From Desulfurococcales archaeon (GTDB lineage: Archaea; Thermoproteota; Thermoprotei_A; Sulfolobales; AG1): a stretch of DNA of 40,637 bases. This document shows, one piece after another, positions 8,834 to 16,932 of this stretch. The notes under the pieces were generated by a model, which was not told where the DNA came from, searched no databases, and was given only the letters and a program-made list of their open reading frames with translations. Each line of letters opens with the position of its first letter. Position 1 is the first letter of the stretch. The stretch is from contig WYEN01000054.1 of the NCBI GenBank assembly GCA_009903825.1, forward strand, positions 1 through 40,637, written 5' to 3'. The position numbers and the translations under genes were made by a program.

Positions 8834-10180
8834 ATGAGAAGAATCGTTGTTATAGGTGGAGGAGCTGCTGGAGCTTCTGCAGCTGCCAGAGCTAGAAGAC
8901 TTGATCCGGAGGCCGAGGTGTTGTTGATAGAGAAGACTGATATGATAACTCACGCTCCCTGTGGCATTCCATATGCCGTAGAAGGTCTTGTCAAAAGTAG
9001 AGAAGATCTTGTCACGTATACGGCTGAGGAGTTTGAGAGAGAAAGAAAGATCCGTGTTTTAATAAATACGGAGGTTGTAGATATTGATCCAGATAAAAAG
9101 AAAGTAAGTGTCAAAAAAGGTGATTCAATCGAGGAGATTTCATGGGATAAACTTGTTTTAGCAACTGGCGCGATACCAGCAACACCTAAGGTTCCAGGGA
9201 TTGATTTGAGAGATGTGATAACGATTAGACATCCTGCTGAAACAGATTTTATAAAAAGATCTTTGGAAGATAAAAAGATCATAGGAATCATAGGCGGCGG
9301 ATATATAGGTATTGAGATGGCTGAGGCACTTCTTAGACTAGGAAAGAAGGTGATAATGATTGAGATGACAGATCAGGTTTTGCCGACGACTATAGACAGA
9401 GATCTTGCGGAGATCATAAGTAAATATATGATTGAGAAAGGAATTGATCTGAGGCTTTCAGAAAGATTAATAGAGATCAGAGGGAAGGAGAGAGTTGAGA
9501 AGATTGTGACTGATAAAAACGAATATAAAGTTGATGCAGTGATCATTGCCACAGGAGTTAGGCCAAACACATATTTGACAGAGAAGATCGGGATCAAAAG
9601 AGGTGCCACAGGAGCTGTAGAGGTCAATGAGTTTATGGAGACTAATATAGAGGACATATATGCTGCAGGAGATCTTGTTGAGAAATATCATAAGATACTT
9701 AAGAAGAAAGTATGGATCCCACTAGCTCCTGCAGCAAATAAGGAGGGTCAAGTTGCTGGAGCTAACGCAGCGAAAGGAAGGATCCTTAGATTCCCAGGGG
9801 TAGTTGGGACTGCAGCAACAAAATTTGAAGATCTATATATAGCTAGAACAGGAGTCTCTGAGAAAGAAGCTGTAGAAAATAATGTAAAATATGAGGCTAA
9901 GACTATTAGAGCAAGAACTAAAGCTCATTATTATCCTGGAGGTGTTGAAGTATATATTAAAATGCTTATCGAGGAGAATAGCAAAAGAATAATTGGAGCA
10001 CAGGCTGTTGGAAGAGATCCTGTGGTGATCTCATATATAGATATCATGTCAATAGTGATTGAAAGAGAGATGAATATTGAAGATCTTTTCTTCTCAGACT
10101 TAAGTTATATGCCTGCAACAGCTCCTGTGTGGCATCCTTTGATCGTCGCTGCCAGAGTGTTATCGAAAGGTGTCTTATAA
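8834..10180 (+). CDS. CoA-disulfide reductase / NAD(P)H oxidase-type flavoprotein
   Basis: A 448-residue pyridine nucleotide-disulfide oxidoreductase. It has an N-terminal FAD Rossmann motif VVIGGGAAGASAA, the redox cysteine in HAPCGIPY (Cys43 from this start, the same number as the catalytic Cys of known CoA-disulfide reductases), a second Rossmann motif IGIIGGGYIGIEMA for NAD(P)H, and the FAD motif IYAAGDLVE. The C-terminal dimerisation domain is complete. Hyperthermophilic homologues reduce CoA disulfide, sulfur or oxygen. I chose ATG 8834 rather than the adjoining TTG 8831, because AGGGG ends about six bases before it. It is the last gene of the run starting at 5577. Confidence 0.92.
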   Translation: MRRIVVIGGGAAGASAAARARRLDPEAEVLLIEKTDMITHAPCGIPYAVEGLVKSREDLVTYTAEEFERERKIRVLINTEVVDIDPDKKKVSVKKGDSIEEISWDKLVLATGAIPATPKVPGIDLRDVITIRHPAETDFIKRSLEDKKIIGIIGGGYIGIEMAEALLRLGKKVIMIEMTDQVLPTTIDRDLAEIISKYMIEKGIDLRLSERLIEIRGKERVEKIVTDKNEYKVDAVIIATGVRPNTYLTEKIGIKRGATGAVEVNEFMETNIEDIYAAGDLVEKYHKILKKKVWIPLAPAANKEGQVAGANAAKGRILRFPGVVGTAATKFEDLYIARTGVSEKEAVENNVKYEAKTIRARTKAHYYPGGVEVYIKMLIEENSKRIIGAQAVGRDPVVISYIDIMSIVIEREMNIEDLFFSDLSYMPATAPVWHPLIVAARVLSKGVL

Positions 10181-10328
10181 TTTTTAATCAAATAATCTTT
10201 TTAATAACTCTGCCATTATAATGATAGTAGAGTTTTAAAAGCCTTATTAAATAAGATTTATGTGATAAGGTGAATAAGCCATATATACGTCAGCCGATGT
10301 TAAAAAGACTTTAACAAAAGAATTATCT

Positions 10329-12110
10329 ATGACATCCAGGATCCTGCCGGCACCAGGGAAGTATGATCCTCATGAGAAAATTGTTCGTATAGCAGATAGA
10401 GAGATAAAAATCGGAGGTCCTCTTCCTAAGATTGATCTTGAGAAAGAAAAGCTTGTTAGAGTCACTCAAAGCATATGTCCGTATTGTCAGAGACTCTTGC
10501 CAGCCGTCATCATAGAGAGAGGAGAAAAGATCTATATAAGAAGAACTTGTCCAGAGCATGGAACTATAGAGGAACTTTATTTTGGTGATGCGAAGCTGTA
10601 TCATAGATTTCAGTCGATGGCTTATGAGGGAAGAGGATCCAGAGCTGTTTATGTAGATCTTCAGGCTCCTTGTCCTTTCAACTGTGGATTATGTCCTATG
10701 CATAAGAGTCACACTGCGTTAACAAATTTAGTTGTCACTAACAGATGTGATCTTGAATGTTGGTATTGTTTCTATTATGCTGAGAGAGCAGGATATGTCT
10801 ATGAGCCCACTCTTGATCAGATAAAATATATGGTCGAACAGTTGAAGAAACAAGGGGTCACGTTAGTTATTCAGCTGACAGGTGGAGAACCTACTATAAG
10901 AGAAGATCTTCCGGAGATTGTGAAGCTTCTTAAAGAGCTTGGAGTAAGACATATACAGCTTAATACTAACGGAATAAAATTTGCTAGATTATATTTCGAG
11001 GATCCTAATAAAGCGATTTCATATGCAAAGACTTTACGAGAAAACGGGGTTAACACTGTTTATTTAAGTTTTGACGGAGTGTCTCCTCAGACTAATCCAA
11101 AGAATCATTTTGAGATTCCATTTATCTTCGAGGTATTCAGAAAAGCTGGCATGACCAGTGTCGTTCTAGTGCCTACAGTAATTAGAGGGGTTAATGATCA
11201 TGAGTTAGGAGATATAATAAGATTTGCCGCAGCCAATATGGATATTGTCAGAGCTGTGAATTATCAGCCTGTGAGTCTCACCGGGCTTATGAAAAGATTT
11301 GAACGAGAGAAATATAGAATAACTATAGCAGATGCTATAATAAAAATTGAAGAGCAGACTAATGGAGAGATTGATAGAAATCAATGGTATCCTGTGCCTT
11401 CATGTGTGCCTGTCTCAGAAATGGCTGAGGCTTTATCAAAAGCGTTTAAATTTGAGCTGACAACTCATCCACATTGTGGAGCTGCCACATATGTATATGT
11501 AGATAGAAAAGGATCTGATAACCCATATGAGTTTAAATATATTCCTATTGGCAAGATGATTGATATAGAAGGCTTTTTCGAATATCTTCACGATAAAAGT
11601 GAGGAGATTAAGAGTGGTGCTAGCAAGACTTTGACAGGGATCAAAACTCTTTGGGATATGGTAACAAAATTTATAGAATGGAGGAATGTTCCTGGAGAAA
11701 TCAAAAGACTTCTTCCAAAGATGTTGATCGATATATTTGTTAAGCAGAGTTATGATGCTTTAGGAGAGTTTCATTATAGATTCCTCTTCTTAGGAATGAT
11801 GCATTTCATGGATCAATATAATTATGATGTTCAGAGAGTGATGAGATGTGATATTCATTATGTAATGCCTGATGGAAGAGTGATCCCATTTTGCGCGTTT
11901 AACGTTCTTCCTGATCTTTATAGAGACTATATTCAGAAGAAATATGCTATAAGTTTTGAAGAATACTCAAAAATACATGGTCCAGACAAGTTAGGAGACG
12001 CGATCAAATACAGAAGAAGCCTTGATCTTATTAGACAGATTAAGTCACATCCTATATATCAGAGACATTATAAATATTTCTTAGACAATACAAAGAATAG
12101 ATTTATGTAA
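10329..12110 (+). CDS. tes: Tetraether lipid synthase-type radical SAM enzyme (Tes/GDGT-MAS family)
   Basis: A 593-residue radical SAM protein with the full Tes cysteine layout: an N-terminal zinc-ribbon-like C50xxC53...C74PEH77, a second cluster site C115PFNCGLC122, and the radical SAM CX3CX2C motif C140DLECWYC147. It then has TGGEPTIREDLPE and a C-terminal CDIHYVMPDGRVIPFCAFN segment. Characterised Tes joins two archaeol chains by C-C bonds at their methyl ends to make macrocyclic or tetraether membrane lipids, acting on membrane substrates. The layout is distinctive; I am fairly sure of the family, less of the exact product. It is monocistronic and overlaps the convergent downstream gene by eight bases. 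Confidence 0.88.
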   Translation: MTSRILPAPGKYDPHEKIVRIADREIKIGGPLPKIDLEKEKLVRVTQSICPYCQRLLPAVIIERGEKIYIRRTCPEHGTIEELYFGDAKLYHRFQSMAYEGRGSRAVYVDLQAPCPFNCGLCPMHKSHTALTNLVVTNRCDLECWYCFYYAERAGYVYEPTLDQIKYMVEQLKKQGVTLVIQLTGGEPTIREDLPEIVKLLKELGVRHIQLNTNGIKFARLYFEDPNKAISYAKTLRENGVNTVYLSFDGVSPQTNPKNHFEIPFIFEVFRKAGMTSVVLVPTVIRGVNDHELGDIIRFAAANMDIVRAVNYQPVSLTGLMKRFEREKYRITIADAIIKIEEQTNGEIDRNQWYPVPSCVPVSEMAEALSKAFKFELTTHPHCGAATYVYVDRKGSDNPYEFKYIPIGKMIDIEGFFEYLHDKSEEIKSGASKTLTGIKTLWDMVTKFIEWRNVPGEIKRLLPKMLIDIFVKQSYDALGEFHYRFLFLGMMHFMDQYNYDVQRVMRCDIHYVMPDGRVIPFCAFNVLPDLYRDYIQKKYAISFEEYSKIHGPDKLGDAIKYRRSLDLIRQIKSHPIYQRHYKYFLDNTKNRFM

Positions 12111-12408
12111 ATACACTCTCTTTTTTCCTCTCCTCCGGATAAACAGAATATATACCTTTTATATAAAGTTGAGATCCGCATTTAGGACATTTTCTGTCCT
12201 GAAGAATTTTTCCTACATAATCTCCAGGCACATATTCTCTGGTCTCGCTATAATCATTATTTACACAAGAGATCTCTGTGAAAATCTTTGGTCTCACATT
12301 TTTCTCTTTCTCTTCGCCGCTCAAAAGATTCGGTATTACTGTTGCGATCAACATTATTATTAGGAGAATTATAAGTAGTGTTCCAACATCTATTTGTAAA
12401 AGAATCAT
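12103..12408 (-). CDS. Small membrane-anchored zinc-ribbon protein
   Basis: A 101-residue protein with one N-terminal transmembrane helix (about residues 9-28), then a soluble part with Cys48 and a CPKCGS knuckle (Cys74, Cys77). Function unknown. Its ATG overlaps the TAA stop of the DUF1512 gene by one base (TAATG), with GGTGAAA just upstream as a Shine-Dalgarno-like sequence, so the two are translationally coupled and probably work together at the membrane. The 3' end overlaps the convergent tes stop region. Only a cysteine pair plus a lone Cys is visible, so zinc binding would need a partner or dimer. Confidence 0.8.
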   Translation of the reverse strand: MILLQIDVGTLLIILLIIMLIATVIPNLLSGEEKEKNVRPKIFTEISCVNNDYSETREYVPGDYVGKILQDRKCPKCGSQLYIKGIYSVYPEERKKESVFT

Positions 12409-13529
12409 TATTTCACCCCTATGGTGTTGCCTACACCAACTACTATGACATTACTGCCTGGAGAGACTTTTGTTCTAATAATCTCTTTAACTCTCTCTGC
12501 AGCTTTTAAAACTCCTTCATAAATCTCTTTAGTCATCTCAGTAATAGCTTCTCTAGAGCTCATTTTAATGATCACTGCGTCAAGAGGAATATTATATTTG
12601 GCTGCCACTCTCTCCATAGCAATCTTTTCTGGACCTGGATCTCCTATAGCAGCGCCAACTCCTTCAGCTACAGAGCCTGATCTTTCCCCCTCAAGTTTTA
12701 ATGCAGCATCAACAGTTATGATCCTAGCAACCTTCCCTTGCAACTCTTCAACTAGTTTAGCCAGAGCCTCGCCAGGTCTACCAACAGTTCCTCCAGGCCC
12801 TTCGGCTTTTATAAGATAAAGATTTCTTCCTTCAAAATCTATTTTACTATATACAGTCTCCTCCTCAATAAGGATCCTTTCAGACGTAGGCGCTAATAAA
12901 GAGACCACCATCGGTCCTGCGGAGTCTCCGACTGGAACTCCTTTTGAGAAAGGCTCCACAGCTTTTCTTACAGCTTCTAATTCTTTTATAACCACTGGCA
13001 GAACCATAGATAACTGGATCAAATATAACCACAGCTTGTATTTTCTACTGTAAAGATATAGATGTCTAATGTATCTATAGTAGAAATCAAGGATCCAGTT
13101 TATCTCTAAGAGAACCATGAAATTAGTCTTCTTCACATTATCAATATTGTCAGGCATGATAGAATTCACATAAGCTTTGATCTTTGAATCTCTAGTTCTC
13201 AGAAGATGAGACATTCTCTTTATAATATCTACAGGCTCTATAGACACAGGCTCAATAACAAAATTATTTCCTATGAAGCCATCTATGACGTTCTTAGGAT
13301 CTTTCACACCTAATTCTTTTAAAAATCTCTCAGAATCCTCTCTAGCCTCTTTAATAAGCTTCTCTATATACATAAGCTTTACTCTCACAAATCTATCATA
13401 TCTAATAATCCTAGATCTATCTAATATGTCAGTGAATAATAACAAGATCCAGAATAAAGAGATTATTATCCATGCTATGGTGGCCCAGTCTGATGTCGCA
13501 GTAGGACCAGGCATTTGAAATATCATCAT
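12408..13529 (-). CDS. DUF1512 family membrane-associated protein
   Basis: A 373-residue archaeal protein with an N-terminal transmembrane helix (about 14-34, IIISLFWILLLF) and a large cytosolic domain. Length and sequence character fit DUF1512, a family of unknown function. The glycine-rich stretch EGPGGTVGRPGEALAKLVEE and the C-terminal SNVIVVGVGNTIG suggest a compact alpha/beta domain. Two adjacent ATGs (13529, 13526) follow a TATA-like TTTTATATAAA about 25 bases upstream, so translation is probably leaderless. It is the first gene of a two-gene transcript with the zinc-ribbon membrane protein. Confidence 0.85.
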   Translation of the reverse strand: MMIFQMPGPTATSDWATIAWIIISLFWILLLFTDILDRSRIIRYDRFVRVKLMYIEKLIKEAREDSERFLKELGVKDPKNVIDGFIGNNFVIEPVSIEPVDIIKRMSHLLRTRDSKIKAYVNSIMPDNIDNVKKTNFMVLLEINWILDFYYRYIRHLYLYSRKYKLWLYLIQLSMVLPVVIKELEAVRKAVEPFSKGVPVGDSAGPMVVSLLAPTSERILIEEETVYSKIDFEGRNLYLIKAEGPGGTVGRPGEALAKLVEELQGKVARIITVDAALKLEGERSGSVAEGVGAAIGDPGPEKIAMERVAAKYNIPLDAVIIKMSSREAITEMTKEIYEGVLKAAERVKEIIRTKVSPGSNVIVVGVGNTIGVK

Positions 13530-13544
13530 TATATCACATCATCA

Positions 13545-13556
13545 TTTATATAAAAT
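13545..13556 (-). promoter_or_regulatory. TATA-like box for the DUF1512 pair
   Basis: On the minus strand ATTTTATATAAA is centred about 25 bases before the paired ATG codons at 13529/13526. It is the only strong box in the 52-base gap after the methionine aminopeptidase gene. Confidence 0.5.
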
Positions 13557-13581
13557 ACTGATTTATATATAAATAAATGAT

Positions 13582-14541
13582 CTATCTTCGAGTTGTGACA
13601 AACACCTGATTCTCATATATTACTATAGTATCCTCAGCCTGAGAAACTTGTGAGCCCGGCAGATCAGATAACAATGGATATCCATATAAAACACCTTCTT
13701 TATATAATGATCTTAACATGTTCTCAATGTCTAAATCGACATCAAGATCTTTAAGCCATCTTCCGCAGAATGGTAGCCCTTTAAATCTTTCTTCAATAAT
13801 CTTTATGATGCTCCCGATCTTTTTATCACCTGTCTTAAATTTAGTTTTTTTCAGACTATATATCGAGACTATATTCTTATCTTCTGAGACAATGCCTGAG
13901 CCTGTGGTGAGAAAAGGTTCTATGGCATATGCATTATTATTCTTTAATCTCCATATAGCCAGAGGATCTGGGTAATTAGGGATGTTATAACCTGCGTGCA
14001 GAACATATCTATCTAACATGTGGCCGCTTAAATTTCTCACAGTCTTAAACCCGTATCTTCTAGCGTACGTCTCAGCGATCCTGCCGATCTCCTTCGCTGA
14101 AATGCCTGGCTTAACATTTATAAGAATTTTATTAAGAACATCATCGACGGCGTCAACAAGTGTTCTATATCTACCGTCAAGATCAATGCTTCTAGCCATG
14201 TCAGCTATGTAGCCGTCCACGTGTACTCCAAGATCAATTTTTACCACGCCAGACTCAGGAATCTTCTTAAGATCATTTATTAAAGGCGTGTAATGAGCCG
14301 CCTCATTTCCTATAGATATATTAATCGGAAAAGCTGGTTCACCGCCTAACTCACGTATCATATTCTCAGCCTTCTCAGCGATCTCTATGAGCAACATGCC
14401 CGGCCTAACGATCCTTATGATCTCTTTCATAACTTTTGACGCGATCTCGCCTGCTCTTAAATATTTTTTAAACTCCTCTTCATTCAATACGATCACATCA
14501 GCGTTCTGTTTAGAATATATTTTCCATAAAATAAATATCAT
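13582..14541 (-). CDS. map: Methionine aminopeptidase, type II
   Basis: Removes the initiator methionine from new proteins in the cytosol. The pita-bread metal ligands are visible (numbered from the ATG at 14541): D103 and D114 in KIDLGVHVDGYIADMA, H174 in LSGHMLDRYVLH, E208 in YAIEPF and E303 in SQAEDT; H83 in NEAAHYTP is the substrate-side histidine. The insertion after the fourth ligand marks the archaeal/eukaryotic type II. The first 15-18 residues translate a promoter-like AT stretch; a TTG at 14487 (MNEEEFKKYLRAG), about 25 bases from a TATA-like AATATATT, is a better biological start. The ATG at 14541 overlaps, on the other strand, the start of the dipeptidase remnant. Confidence 0.93.
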   Translation of the reverse strand: MIFILWKIYSKQNADVIVLNEEEFKKYLRAGEIASKVMKEIIRIVRPGMLLIEIAEKAENMIRELGGEPAFPINISIGNEAAHYTPLINDLKKIPESGVVKIDLGVHVDGYIADMARSIDLDGRYRTLVDAVDDVLNKILINVKPGISAKEIGRIAETYARRYGFKTVRNLSGHMLDRYVLHAGYNIPNYPDPLAIWRLKNNNAYAIEPFLTTGSGIVSEDKNIVSIYSLKKTKFKTGDKKIGSIIKIIEERFKGLPFCGRWLKDLDVDLDIENMLRSLYKEGVLYGYPLLSDLPGSQVSQAEDTIVIYENQVFVTTRR

Positions 14542-15039
14542 GTTGGTGATTAAGATCTATAGAATAATAGATCTTCATGAGGATGTGGCCTACTTCTTTC
14601 AGTCAGCATCTTCAGAACATGTGAAAGATTTTGATAAAGATCTTCCTGATAGACATGCAGACATACAACCGAAAGCCTCGCCTTCTAGGGCAAAGTGGCA
14701 TCTATATTTTTAAGCTTTTCAAGAAAATATCTTTTGATGTGATGAGATGTATAATGTTTTGAGGGCTCGGGGGCTAATGTCTCGGCTGGGCATCCATGCC
14801 TCCAGCCTGATGATCATGAGAACATTAATCCCTCTCCAGAGGGCTAATACCCGAGACACCAACATAGAAAATATAGAAAAAATGATCTACTATAGAATTG
14901 AAAGAGAGGTTTAGAAGACGTTACAAAAATCCCTGATCTTTTGCGAAAACTTTCTGAGAAAGGCTTTTCAGACAATGAGATCAGAGGGATATCATATGAA
15001 AATGTTTTGAGAGTATTGAGAGAGTATTCTAAAAAATGA
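14540..15039 (+). pseudogene. Remnant of an M19-type membrane dipeptidase (both ends, no middle)
   Basis: The first part, from the ATG at 14540, reads IIDLHEDVAYFF and then DLPDRHADI, the opening metal-binding DLHED and HADI segments of archaeal dipeptidases. After about 14685 it loses frame; a shifted frame continues as GKVASIFLSFS, matching the usual 'SIFPSF' strand, then stops. The far end, about 14902-15039, reads GLEDVTKIPDLLRKL and GFSDNEIRG...ENVLRVLREY, the classic C-terminal helices of this family. Roughly two thirds of a normal 320-residue protein is missing, and the gap holds an RNA-like block. The gene can no longer make an active enzyme. Confidence 0.82.
14761..14860 (+). ncRNA. 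Candidate structured RNA (GC-rich three-way junction)
   Basis: A GC-rich island in AT-rich surroundings with strong self-pairing: P1 CTCGGG 14766-14771 with CCCGAG 14850-14855; P2 TAATGTCTC 14775-14783 with 14818-14827 (one bulged A); P3 GGCTGG 14784-14789 with CCAGCC 14802-14807, capped by GCA/TGC around a TCCA loop; P4 CCCTC 14830-14834 with GAGGG 14839-14843, also with a TCCA loop. ACA follows P1 directly (14856-14858), as in an H/ACA guide RNA. GGGCTAAT occurs twice, so ATTA at 14824-14827 has two possible partners. The pairings also hold on the other strand, so the strand is a judgement. Class and function unknown. Confidence 0.5.
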
Positions 15040-15047
15040 ATTTGAAG

Positions 15048-16256
15048 CTACATAAATGCAAGATCTATTCCAAAAACTTTTTTAAGAAGCATTCTAATGG
15101 TTGTCAGCCTCTGTATCTCTCCAGTGCCTTCATATATCTCTGTGACTAATGCGTCTCGTAGATATCTTGTGACTCCATATTCCTCGTCAAGTCCTACTCC
15201 CCCGTGAATTTTTATAGACATTAACGCTATTTCTTCAGCAACTTCTGTGGCATACATCTTAGCTATAGAAGATGCGAATATGAATTCTTCACCACCTTTT
15301 GTAGCTCTTGATGCAGCCCAGTAAGTTAGTAGTCTGGCTGCAACTAGTTTTGAAAGCATCTCAGCGAGTTTAAAACTTATTCCTTGGAAACTTATTATAG
15401 GTCTCTCGAAAGCCTGTCTCTGAAGCGAATAGTTCAAAGCTTTTTCAAAAGCTGCCTGTGCAAGACCCACTGCCTGAGCAGCTACAGAAATTCTTGCGTA
15501 ATCATATGTTGTGACAAGTATTTTAAATCCTTCATCTACTTGACCAACCACGTTCTCCTCAGGAACAAACACATTATCTAAAATCACTTCGTAAGGCTGT
15601 TCACCTCTTAGACCTATCACATTGAATCTCTGGCCTATTCTAAGGCCTTGAAATCCTCTCTCAATTATAAAAATAGTTATACCTTTCCACCTTTCTCTTC
15701 TACTCGGAGGAGGACTTGTTCTTGTAGACACTATAAAATAGTCAGCTTTTCCAGCGCCTGTTATAAAAATTTTTCTGCCATTAAGTACATAGCCTCCATC
15801 AACCTTCTTAGCTGTAGACTGAATACCTGCAACATCGCTTCCAGCCCCAGGCTCTGTATTTGCATGTGCAGCAAATTTTTCTCCAGAGGCTATATGTGGC
15901 AAATATCTCCTCTTCTGCTCTTCGGTTCCAAACAACAAGACAGGTATAGTAAACAAGCCTGATACTCCTATAGATGCTGCAAAAGCTAGAGAAGCTCTTG
16001 AAAGCTCCTCTTGAAGCACGACCATCTCAAGAAAAGATCCTCCTTGACCACCATATTCTGGAGGTATCCCTATTCCTGTGAACCCTGCCTTGGCGGCTTC
16101 TTTCAAAAGATCCTCTGGAATGTCCCCTGTCTTCTCAATCTCAGATAATCTTGGCACAAGTTTTGTCTCAACAAATTCTCTCACAGTTTTTCTAAGGATC
16201 TCAACTTCCTCAGGAATATCTATTTTAAAATCATCTAGAGAAGTAAATGGAAACAT
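15048..16256 (-). CDS. Acyl-CoA dehydrogenase
   Basis: A roughly 402-residue FAD enzyme that oxidises an acyl-CoA to the trans-2-enoyl-CoA. Signatures are TEPGAGSDVAG with the substrate/FAD loop, KIFITGAGKADYFIV, the C-terminal KIHGGVGLDEEYGV and the YEGTGEIQ motif with the likely catalytic Glu (380 in the longer form), placing it with short/branched-chain acyl-CoA dehydrogenases. No electron-transfer flavoprotein genes are nearby, so its acceptor is unknown. A GTG at 16268 begins a form four residues longer; I prefer the ATG at 16256 because GTGGAG lies six bases upstream and the TATA-like TTTTATAAC predicts a transcript start near 16262. It ends nine bases from the dipeptidase remnant. Confidence 0.93.
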   Translation of the reverse strand: MFPFTSLDDFKIDIPEEVEILRKTVREFVETKLVPRLSEIEKTGDIPEDLLKEAAKAGFTGIGIPPEYGGQGGSFLEMVVLQEELSRASLAFAASIGVSGLFTIPVLLFGTEEQKRRYLPHIASGEKFAAHANTEPGAGSDVAGIQSTAKKVDGGYVLNGRKIFITGAGKADYFIVSTRTSPPPSRRERWKGITIFIIERGFQGLRIGQRFNVIGLRGEQPYEVILDNVFVPEENVVGQVDEGFKILVTTYDYARISVAAQAVGLAQAAFEKALNYSLQRQAFERPIISFQGISFKLAEMLSKLVAARLLTYWAASRATKGGEEFIFASSIAKMYATEVAEEIALMSIKIHGGVGLDEEYGVTRYLRDALVTEIYEGTGEIQRLTTIRMLLKKVFGIDLAFM

Positions 16257-16371
16257 AAAGCTCTCCACAAAAATTTAAGTTATAAAATATTTAATTATTA
16301 TGCTTTTAATAACCTTGTTTATCTAAGTCATAAAATATTTATTACAAAAGATCTTTTTATCTGATAGATTT

Positions 16372-16647
16372 TTACTGTTGTTTCTGAGTCTCGCTCTCTA
16401 ATTTCTTTAATTCTTCCTCAATCTCTTTCTCAATCTCTTCAATAGGCTTTGGAGGTGGTGTAGTAGCTAGAGTATATCCTATCCATGCTAATATTCCGAA
16501 AACACCTGCCACAGCTATAAAAGCAGTTAGTTTAAGCAATAACATTGCTACGCCTTCTGAGTAGAAAAACATTAGATAACCATATACAATTATGATCAGA
16601 ATAGAGACTAGTAGAAGTATTATTCCGAGCATCTGATCCCTGTTCAT
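16372..16647 (-). CDS. Small two-helix membrane protein with acidic coiled tail
   Basis: A 91-residue protein not recognised by motif. Two transmembrane helices are clear (about 7-28 and 34-60), followed by TTPPPKP and an acidic, helical, probably coiled-coil cytosolic tail (IEEIEKEIEEELKKLESE). AAGGTAG lies six bases before the ATG, a good Shine-Dalgarno sequence. It sits alone between the acyl-CoA dehydrogenase and tRNA-Ala, all on the minus strand. It might be a membrane scaffold or a subunit of a larger complex, but nothing in the sequence decides this. Confidence 0.8.
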   Translation of the reverse strand: MNRDQMLGIILLLVSILIIIVYGYLMFFYSEGVAMLLLKLTAFIAVAGVFGILAWIGYTLATTPPPKPIEEIEKEIEEELKKLESETQKQQ

Positions 16648-16715
16648 ACAACACTACCTTAAATAAATAGTTTAAAAAGATATTTATATAAAAACTATTA
16701 AAAATCAAATGATAG

Positions 16716-16789
<74 letters not shown>

Positions 16790-16932
16790 ACCATCTTTAT
16801 TATCATAATTTTCTAGAATAAAAATTTTTCTCAGGATTATTATATACTTGATTTCTGACCTAGAACATCTCAGATGAGTTGCGACAGAAAGCTTATTAGC
16901 CTACTTATATTTAGCTCATATCATTGGTGAAA

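Noticed and set aside
9373-9691. Minus-strand frames inside the CoA-disulfide-reductase-like gene
   Set aside because: They are hydrophobic or low-information shadows of a well-supported flavoprotein.
14387-14713. A 108-codon plus-strand frame as one protein
   Set aside because: Its first half is the antisense of methionine aminopeptidase; only the part from 14540 is meaningful, as the dipeptidase remnant.
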